Shown: positions 5,392-9,737 of the stretch, one piece after another | Position numbering within the stretch: position 1 is the stretch's first letter | Layout: each line of letters opens with the position of its first letter | Source of the DNA: an uncultured Oscillibacter sp. | GTDB lineage: Bacteria > Bacillota_A > Clostridia > Oscillospirales > Oscillospiraceae | Reading direction: 5' to 3' | NCBI GenBank assembly: GCA_951800675.1 | Contig: CATOKC010000123.1 | Coordinates: 1 to 9,737 of the forward strand | DNA: 9,737 nucleotides | Notes under the pieces: model-generated | Databases searched by the model: none | Told to the model about the DNA's origin: nothing | Seen by the model: only the letters and a program-made list of their open reading frames with translations | Position numbers and translations under genes: made by a program

Positions 5392-5418
5392 ATCAAAAAA
5401 GCACAAGGAGGAAGAAGA

Positions 5419-6204
5419 ATGGTTTTTCAAAAATCGGCCTGCATCGAGCCCATGTACAGCGAGCTCCCCTTCCTGGAGCGGTTCCAGGCGGCGAAGGACG
5501 ACGGCTTCGATTTTGTGGAGTTCTGGAGCTGGACGGACAAGGACCTGGACGCCGTGAAGGCGGCGGCGGAAAAGGTGGGAATCGGCATCTCCGGCTTCAA
5601 CGGGGACGCGGAGCTATCCCTCATCGACCCGGAGCAGAAGGAGGCCTACCTGGCTTTCCTTCGCCGGTCCGTGGAGGCGGCGAAGAAGGTGGGAGCCCGG
5701 TCCGTCACCATCCACTCCAACGGCCTGGGAGACGGCGGCGTGGTCATCGACCACTATGACAATCTCAGCGATACGGTGAAGCTCTGCGCTATGTTCGGCA
5801 CCCTGAAAGAGTGCGCCAAAATTGCGGAGGAGACCGGCATCCTGATGAACCTGGAGCCGCTGAACGTCACCACGGACCATGTGGGCAACTTCCTCCAGAC
5901 TACCCGCATGGCGGCGGAGATGACCCGGCTCATTGGCTCCCCTAAGCTCAAGGTCCTCTACGACGCTTACCATATGCAGCTCAACGAGGGCAGCCTCTGC
6001 GACAATATCCGGGCCTATGGAGACCAGCTCGGCCACATCCATGTGGCGGACGCCCCCGGCCGCCATGAACCCGGCACCGGAGAGATCAACTACGCCAATG
6101 TATTCGCCTGCCTGGAGAAAACCGGATACACAGGGCTTATCGGCTTTGAGCTCATCCCGAAAACCACCACTGCTGAGGCGGTAAAAGCAATCATGAAACT
6201 TTAA
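5419..6204 (+). CDS. Sugar isomerase/epimerase, TIM-barrel family (hydroxypyruvate isomerase-like)
   Basis: Cytoplasmic metal-dependent isomerase of 261 residues in the AP-endonuclease-2-like TIM-barrel family that includes Hyi, IolI, IolE and tagatose/psicose 3-epimerases. The likely divalent-metal ligands are E146 (NLEPLN), D182 (YDAYHMQ), H208 (GHIHVAD) and E244 (GFELIP). DAPGRHEPGTGEINY (211-225) is the conserved Hyi-type loop. At the third ligand, Hyi proteins usually have Gln (GHIQIAD), while 3-epimerases have His, so the set here (E-D-H-E) resembles the epimerases. The start at 5419 is preferred over an upstream in-frame ATG at 5362 because AAGGAGG lies 7 bases before it and the longer form would start at the transcription start region. 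It is the first gene of the operon, 29 bp before the dehydrogenase. It may interconvert keto-sugars or inososes; substrate unknown. Confidence 0.88.
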   Translation: MVFQKSACIEPMYSELPFLERFQAAKDDGFDFVEFWSWTDKDLDAVKAAAEKVGIGISGFNGDAELSLIDPEQKEAYLAFLRRSVEAAKKVGARSVTIHSNGLGDGGVVIDHYDNLSDTVKLCAMFGTLKECAKIAEETGILMNLEPLNVTTDHVGNFLQTTRMAAEMTRLIGSPKLKVLYDAYHMQLNEGSLCDNIRAYGDQLGHIHVADAPGRHEPGTGEINYANVFACLEKTGYTGLIGFELIPKTTTAEAVKAIMKL

Positions 6205-6233
6205 GTTCAATATTTTAAAAAGGAGAGTCGCAT

Positions 6234-7250
6234 ATGAAAACCATTAAAATCGGCATCATCGGAGCTGGACGGATCGGCCGTGTTCACGCGGAGAACATCG
6301 CGAAGTTTGTCCCTGAGATGGAGATCAAGACCATCGCCGATCCCTACATGAGCGAGGAGACCGTGGAGTTCCTCCGGCGGCTGCGGATTCCCAACATCGT
6401 CAAGGACGCGGACATCATCCTGAAGGACCCCGAAATCAAGGCGGTCGTTGTCTGTTCCCCCACGGACCTCCACGCGGAATACTCCATTAAGGTGGCCGAG
6501 GCCGGGAAGGACGTGTTCGTGGAGAAGCCCGTGGATTACCGTATCGACCGGGTGAAGGAAGTCATCGCCGCGGCGAAGAAGAACGGAGTCAAGCTCCAGG
6601 TAGGTTTCAACCGCCGCTTCGACCACAACCACCGGGCCGTCTACGAGGCCGTCCGGGCCGGGAAGGTCGGCAAGGTGAATCTGGTGAAGATCAGCTCCCG
6701 GGACCCCGAGCCCCCCACCATCGACTATGTGAAGGTCTCCGGTGGCATCTTCTACGACATGATGGTCCACGACTTTGACATGGCCCGCTTTCTGGCGGGC
6801 TCCGAGGTCACCGAGGTTTTCGCCTACGGAGGCGTGCTGGTGGATCCGGCCATCGGCGAGGCGGGGGACGTGGACACCGCCGTGGTGTCCCTGAAATTCG
6901 CCAACGGAGCCATGGGCGTCATTGACAACAGCCGGAAAGCAGTCTACGGCTACGACCAGCGGGTGGAGGTATTCGGGTCCGATGGGGCGGTCATGGATGA
7001 AAACGACACCCCCAACAACGCCACCTACTACGGGGCGGACGGAACGTCCTCCAGCCCCTGCTACAAGATCATGTGGGACCGCTACACCATGGCCTTCGCC
7101 GCCGAGCAGAAAGCCTTCGCCGAGGCGGTTCTCAACGATACGCAGACCCAGGTCACCGGCGAGGACGGCCTGGCTCCCATCCTCATCGCCGCCGCCGCCA
7201 CAAAATCCCTCAAGGAAGGGCGGCCCGTCAAGATTTCGGAAATTCAGTAA
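6234..7250 (+). CDS. iolG: Gfo/Idh/MocA-family NAD(P)-dependent dehydrogenase, inositol 2-dehydrogenase-like
   Basis: Soluble oxidoreductase of 338 residues. Residues 1-120 form a Rossmann domain with GAGRIGRVHA (10-19) as the dinucleotide loop and VEKPV (96-100) containing the catalytic Lys98. The C-terminal domain supplies D175 and H179 (FYDMMVHDFDMAR), matching the Lys-Asp-His triad of myo-inositol 2-dehydrogenase. Enzymes of this type oxidise a ring hydroxyl of myo-inositol or related sugars to a ketone with NAD. The ribosome site AAGGAGA lies about 9 bases before ATG 6234. It sits between the Hyi-like isomerase and a sodium symporter, which supports a polyol or sugar oxidation pathway. 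Close relatives act on scyllo-inositol, glucose or other sugars, and the usual iolBCDE genes are not in this window, so the symbol is tentative. Confidence 0.85.
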   Translation: MKTIKIGIIGAGRIGRVHAENIAKFVPEMEIKTIADPYMSEETVEFLRRLRIPNIVKDADIILKDPEIKAVVVCSPTDLHAEYSIKVAEAGKDVFVEKPVDYRIDRVKEVIAAAKKNGVKLQVGFNRRFDHNHRAVYEAVRAGKVGKVNLVKISSRDPEPPTIDYVKVSGGIFYDMMVHDFDMARFLAGSEVTEVFAYGGVLVDPAIGEAGDVDTAVVSLKFANGAMGVIDNSRKAVYGYDQRVEVFGSDGAVMDENDTPNNATYYGADGTSSSPCYKIMWDRYTMAFAAEQKAFAEAVLNDTQTQVTGEDGLAPILIAAAATKSLKEGRPVKISEIQ

Positions 7251-7305
7251 GCCAGAGTCTGACTCCCTGTCTCCCCGTGTCCCCCTGGCAGCGGAGGGCA
7301 GACAC

Positions 7306-7340
7306 CCCGGCCTGTCCCGGTAGCCTGTGGACAGGCCGGG
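7306..7340 (+). other. Large hairpin 1 between the dehydrogenase and symporter genes
   Basis: CCCGGCCTGTCC (7306-7317) pairs perfectly with GGACAGGCCGGG (7329-7340) around an 11-base loop, a very stable 12-bp stem. No T-tract follows. Its last three bases also form the base of the next hairpin, so the two compete at their junction. Confidence 0.7.
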
Positions 7341-7386
7341 CAGTTTTGCGGTCATTTGCGCAGTCCGAATGGCCGCAAAACTGCCC
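7338..7386 (+). other. Large hairpin 2, 21-bp stem, upstream of the symporter gene
   Basis: Positions 7338-7358 pair with 7366-7386: 14 perfect base pairs (GGGCAGTTTTGCGG with its complement), then seven more with two G-T wobbles, closed by a 7-base loop. The bases after it are A-rich, not T-rich, so it is not a normal intrinsic terminator on the plus strand. It ends 44 bases before the symporter start. Possible roles are RNase processing or mRNA stabilisation to set different levels of the dehydrogenase and transporter, or a dispersed palindromic repeat. Confidence 0.7.
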
Positions 7387-7430
7387 GAACAGGATGAAAA
7401 ACAAGTGAATAAATAGAAAGGGGCATTTCC

Positions 7431-9062
7431 ATGCTTTGGACAGTTGTTTCCTTTATCGGTTTTACCATTGCGGTGGCGGTCATCTCTTATATCAAGACAA
7501 AAGGCGATGACCAGACTACTGCCGAAGGGTATTTTCTTGCGGGCCGCGGCCTGCCCGGTATTGTGATTGCCGGTTCGCTCCTGTTGACGAACATCTCTGC
7601 CGAGCAGCTGGTCGGCACCAACGGACAGACCTGGGCCTCCAATATGAGCCCGATCTCCTTTGAAGTCGGCGCAGCCATCGCCTGCCTGATCCTGGCATTC
7701 TTTGCGGCCCCCCGCTACCTGAAAAGCGGCATTTCCACGATCCCCGAGATGCTGGGCCTCCGCTATGACCGCACGACCAAGCTCTGGTTCAGCATTGCCT
7801 ATATTATCCTGTACATTTGTGTGCAGATTCCCGTGATTCTCTACTCCGGCGCTCTGGTTTTTGAGAATATTTTCGGCCTCTCCGGCATACTGCGCTGCGG
7901 CAAGCTCCAGGCGGTCGTGATTCTCTGCGTCGCGATTACCATCGTCGGTTCCTGCTACGCGATTTTCGGCGGGCTGAAAGCCGTGGCGGTATCGGACACG
8001 GTCAACGGCGTGCTGCTGATCGTGGGCGGTTTTATGATACCTTTCCTGGCCCTGCATATTCTGGGCAAGGCCGCCGGGTCCGAAGGCTTCGCTATGCTGG
8101 ACGGCATGAAGCACCTGATCGAGGTCTACCCGGAAAAGCTGAACTCCATCTGTCCCGCCGACGTCCAGGCCCCCGAGGTCCCCTGGCCCACCATCTTCCT
8201 GGGACTGTTCTTCCTTAACACGCAATCCTGGTGCACGCATCAGTCCTTCATCCAGCGACTGCTTGCCGCCCAGAACCTGAAGGAGGCCCAGAAAGGCGCC
8301 CTGTTCTGCGCCTGCATGAAGATCCTCGGCTTCCTCTATCTGGCTCTTCCCGGCGTGATTGCTTACGCGCTGTTCGAGCTCCAGGGCAATCAGGCTTCCA
8401 CTATGGACGACGCCTATCCTCAGCTGATTACCCAGGTGGTTCCCGCTCCCCTGATGGGCTTCTTTGCCGCCGTCATGTTCGGCGCGATCATTTCCTCTTT
8501 CAACTCCGTGCTGAACTCGGTGAACACCATGTTCACGATGGACATTTACCATGAGTTTATCAACAAAGACGCGGACGAGCCGCACCTGGTCAAAGTTGGG
8601 AAAAAGGTGGGTATCGTATTTGCGGTAATCACCATGGTGATCGGTCCGATGATCTATTTCTTCCCGGCCGGCTTGAAGACGTTCCTGGATTCTCTTGTCA
8701 TGCTGATTGGCCTGCCGGTCCTCTCCGGCGTTTTTGGCGGCTTCTTCTTTAAGCACCTGCCCAAGTATGCCGCTCGATTTGTTTTGGTGTTCCATGTGGT
8801 ATTCTATGGCCTGTTCCTTCTCACCATGAGCGGCAGCGTGCATTACCTGTGGGCCATCTCCGTCCTGCTGCCCGTGGAGTTCCTGATGCTCTGCATTATG
8901 AACACCCGCAACAAAGTCAACCAGCCTGAACCGTGGGTCCAGAAGGATGTCCAGGCAGTGGATTTGACCCCCTGGAAATACCGCTGGGTCATGGCCGCGA
9001 TCGTACTCGTGGGCGTGCTCGTTGTATACGCTATTTTCTCCCCTCTCGGCATTGTGCGCTGA
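7431..9062 (+). CDS. Sodium/solute symporter, SLC5 family (SGLT-like sugar or inositol transporter)
   Basis: Integral membrane transporter of 543 residues with about 14 predicted membrane helices, the first at residues 2-20 with no cleavable signal. GYFLAGRGLPG (33-43) and SLLLTNISAEQLVG (49-62) are the family signature of the first core helix, matching the NISAEQ region of Vibrio SGLT. FGAIISSFNSVLNS (350-363) corresponds to the sodium-2-site helix, with A352, S355 and S356 at positions equivalent to the known sodium ligands. WCTHQSFIQRLLAAQNLKEAQ (267-287) is the conserved QR-LAA segment. These features point to sodium-driven uptake of a sugar or cyclitol rather than proline or pantothenate. 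ATG 7431 has AAAGGGG 7 bases upstream. It lies 180 bp after the dehydrogenase, separated by two large hairpins. The C-terminal tail beyond residue 490 plus a last helix is typical of the family. Confidence 0.92.
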   Translation: MLWTVVSFIGFTIAVAVISYIKTKGDDQTTAEGYFLAGRGLPGIVIAGSLLLTNISAEQLVGTNGQTWASNMSPISFEVGAAIACLILAFFAAPRYLKSGISTIPEMLGLRYDRTTKLWFSIAYIILYICVQIPVILYSGALVFENIFGLSGILRCGKLQAVVILCVAITIVGSCYAIFGGLKAVAVSDTVNGVLLIVGGFMIPFLALHILGKAAGSEGFAMLDGMKHLIEVYPEKLNSICPADVQAPEVPWPTIFLGLFFLNTQSWCTHQSFIQRLLAAQNLKEAQKGALFCACMKILGFLYLALPGVIAYALFELQGNQASTMDDAYPQLITQVVPAPLMGFFAAVMFGAIISSFNSVLNSVNTMFTMDIYHEFINKDADEPHLVKVGKKVGIVFAVITMVIGPMIYFFPAGLKTFLDSLVMLIGLPVLSGVFGGFFFKHLPKYAARFVLVFHVVFYGLFLLTMSGSVHYLWAISVLLPVEFLMLCIMNTRNKVNQPEPWVQKDVQAVDLTPWKYRWVMAAIVLVGVLVVYAIFSPLGIVR

Positions 9063-9143
9063 ATATTTCCAGCTGGCCGCCGTTTGGCACAGGCCCTTTA
9101 GTGGGTAGAATAGGGAAACCTGTTTTACATACTTCTTTTCTCT

Positions 9144-9182
9144 GCGGAACGCCCAATCGGAACACCCGGCTGGGCGTTTCGC
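9144..9182 (+). terminator. Imperfect terminator-like hairpin after the symporter gene
   Basis: GCGGAACGCCC (9144-9154) pairs with GGGCGTTTCGC (9172-9182) with one G-T wobble. A second partial left arm, AACACCC at 9161-9167, is an imperfect tandem copy that could pair with the same right arm. The T-run is only TTT within the stem and no further T-tract follows, so termination efficiency is uncertain. It is the only candidate for the end of the catabolic operon transcript. Confidence 0.4.
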
Positions 9183-9188
9183 GCATAA

Positions 9189-9290
9189 GATAAAAATGAC
9201 CGCGTCATCGCTGTGGGCGGCGGGGAGATCATGGACCGTTTGATCTGGAGAGTGGGGAAGCTATTTATAGAAAATGCTTCTAATCCATTG
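9189..9290 (+). pseudogene. Possible scrap of an iron-dependent alcohol dehydrogenase-like gene
   Basis: An open plus-strand stretch with no clear start reads DKNDRVIAVGGGEIMD and later VGKLFIENASNP. The DRVIAVGGGxxxD pattern is the NAD-binding signature of group III alcohol dehydrogenases and dehydroquinate-synthase-like enzymes. The fragment is only about 30 codons, flanked by a stop at 9186-9188 and the palindrome at 9301-9332, so this is weak and could be chance. Confidence 0.2.
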
Positions 9291-9300
9291 GAATCAAGTT

Positions 9301-9332
9301 CTGAGGCCGGTCCCGTATGGGACCGGCCTCAG
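9301..9332. repeat. Perfect 14-bp inverted repeat with 4-base loop
   Basis: CTGAGGCCGGTCCC (9301-9314), loop GTAT, then GGGACCGGCCTCAG (9319-9332). The stem is perfect and GC-rich, but neither strand has a T-tract after it. On the minus strand the IS630 transposase fragment runs into its right arm. The left flank (AATCCATTGGAAT, 9281-9293) partly resembles the inverted right flank inside the transposase (AATCCAATTGAAAAT, read from the minus strand), suggesting a larger degenerate palindrome. Confidence 0.7.
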
Positions 9333-9478
9333 CTTGTCGAATTTTCAATTGGATTCAAATCAGGGCTGTACGCTGGCAAGTACCGTAATTTCATGCCAGC
9401 CCCCCGCAAAAGTGTTTGGGCCTCTTTGACATGATGTGCGCGCATATTATCCATGATGACAATATCCCCTTCGCGCAG
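9329..9478 (-). pseudogene. IS630-family transposase, C-terminal fragment
   Basis: A minus-strand frame reads [17 protein letters not shown], then RYLPAYSPDLNPIEN, and stops at 9329-9331. The pattern (GD-VIMDN-xxH followed by YLPxYSPDLNPIE) is the C-terminal part of the DDE_3 catalytic domain of IS630 transposases, holding the second Asp (IMDN) and final Glu (NPIE) of the triad. The N-terminal two thirds are missing: the match begins exactly where the porA-like tail begins on the opposite strand. After NPIEN the expected -SKLK-like ending appears one frame over (FDKLR), so there is also an indel near the end. A dead remnant left at a rearrangement junction. Confidence 0.8.
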
Positions 9479-9479
9479 T

Positions 9480-9536
9480 ATTGCCGAGACCGGGGACGTG
9501 GGCGAGACCTACCGTTACCTGGACGTGCGGGAATAA
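9480..9536 (+). pseudogene. porA: 2-oxoacid:ferredoxin oxidoreductase alpha subunit, last 18 codons
   Basis: The plus-strand frame reads [18 protein letters not shown] and then TAA (9534-9536). I take this as the C-terminal end of a pyruvate/2-oxoacid:ferredoxin oxidoreductase alpha chain. The call relies mainly on context: a ribosome site (AAGGAGGG, 9535-9542) overlaps the stop, and a clear beta-subunit sequence follows. The gene is cut at about 9479 by the IS630 fragment and everything upstream is lost, so it cannot make a functional product. Confidence 0.5.
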
Positions 9537-9553
9537 GGAGGGAGACAGTCAAC

Positions 9554-9737
9554 TTTGAGAACGCCGCGGCCACCCTCTCCGGCGTAGAGACGGCCTACCA
9601 CGCCATGAAAAAGCGGGGCAAAATCGACGCGACCTACAAGTTCATCGCCTTCGGCGGCGACGGCGGCACCTATGACATCGGTTTCCAGAGCCTGTCCGGC
9701 GCTATGGAGCGGGGCCACGACATGGTCTATGTCTGCT
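9554..9737 (+). pseudogene. porB: 2-oxoacid:ferredoxin oxidoreductase beta subunit, N-terminus missing, runs off the edge
   Basis: From TTT at 9554 the frame reads [20 protein letters not shown] and then [41 protein letters not shown] is the thiamine diphosphate/Mg-binding motif of the beta chain (PorB) that decarboxylates pyruvate with CoA and reduces ferredoxin. An intact PorB has roughly 60 or more residues before this point, including Cys ligands of a 4Fe-4S cluster. Here FENAAAT follows only 12 bases after a good AAGGAGGG site and no ATG, GTG or TTG lies in frame between. This fits an internal deletion from near the start codon to the FENAAA segment. The remaining part looks well conserved. 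An assembly error is the alternative. Confidence 0.75.

Noticed and set aside
5362..5418. Upstream in-frame start for the isomerase adding 19 residues.
   Set aside because: It falls at the -10 box/transcription start, has no ribosome site, and the added residues do not fit the family. AAGGAGG precedes the ATG at 5419.
5614..6210. 198-codon minus-strand frame over the isomerase gene.
   Set aside because: Antisense to a well-supported TIM-barrel enzyme; no ribosome site or family match.
7257..7305. C/T-rich repeats (CTCCCTGTCTCCCCGTGTCCCC) as a possible tandem repeat or CRISPR-like array.
   Set aside because: Units are irregular and there are no spacer-repeat alternations; no CRISPR array is visible anywhere in the window.
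6207..8843. Very long (878-codon) open frame on the minus strand.
   Set aside because: It is antisense to the dehydrogenase and symporter genes, is His/Gly/Asp-rich with no recognisable domain, and crosses the hairpin region between them. The plus-strand genes have clear families, catalytic residues and ribosome sites, so the openness comes from GC-rich third positions.

Overview
The window looks like a chromosomal accessory region of an anaerobic gut Clostridia, most likely in the Oscillospiraceae (Flavonifractor/Intestinimonas/Dysosmobacter-like). This is an inference from: GC-rich third positions in the metabolic genes, strong AGGAGG-type ribosome binding sites, a flavodoxin, a ferredoxin-linked aldo/keto reductase, pyruvate:ferredoxin oxidoreductase fragments, and small gene families I associate with mobile elements of gut Firmicutes. 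No taxonomic marker gene is present.

Layout. Bases 1-420: the start of a flavodoxin gene (minus strand) with its promoter and two matching GTTAG-N6-CTAAC palindromes. Bases 421-2555: a decayed mobile-element region, all minus strand. It holds a frameshifted ribbon-helix-helix-like gene, an orphan terminator, a two-gene operon (RelA/SpoT-like protein plus a short conserved protein) in which each gene carries one lesion, and an IS5-like transposase remnant. Bases 2605-3796: an intact aldo/keto reductase with two 4Fe-4S motifs and its own promoter. Bases 3835-4121: two terminator-like hairpins and a likely 29-residue peptide gene. Bases 4150-9062: a sugar or polyol catabolic locus with a LacI-family repressor (minus) divergent from a Hyi-like TIM-barrel isomerase, a Gfo/Idh/MocA (inositol dehydrogenase-like) oxidoreductase and an SLC5-type sodium/solute symporter (all plus). 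Bases 9063-9737: a patchwork of a possible dehydrogenase scrap, a perfect 14-bp hairpin, an IS630 transposase tail, the last 18 codons of a porA-like gene, and a porB-like gene that has lost its N-terminus.

How the genes work together. The symporter would import a sugar or cyclitol with sodium, the Gfo/Idh/MocA enzyme would oxidise it with NAD, and the TIM-barrel enzyme would isomerise or epimerise a keto or sugar intermediate. The repressor sits across a 222-bp divergent promoter region with one convincing sigma-70-type promoter for each direction and a TTGTGC/GCACAA-type palindrome just downstream of each start region. This points to substrate-induced, autoregulated control. Myo-inositol or a rare sugar is the best guess, but the substrate cannot be fixed from sequence.

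Most unusual points: the RelA/SpoT-like plus small-protein cassette, which lacks the usual synthetase Asp; the 29-residue peptide gene with its own promoter, Shine-Dalgarno and terminator; the two overlapping large hairpins between the dehydrogenase and the symporter; and the paired operator architectures at both the flavodoxin and the catabolic promoters.
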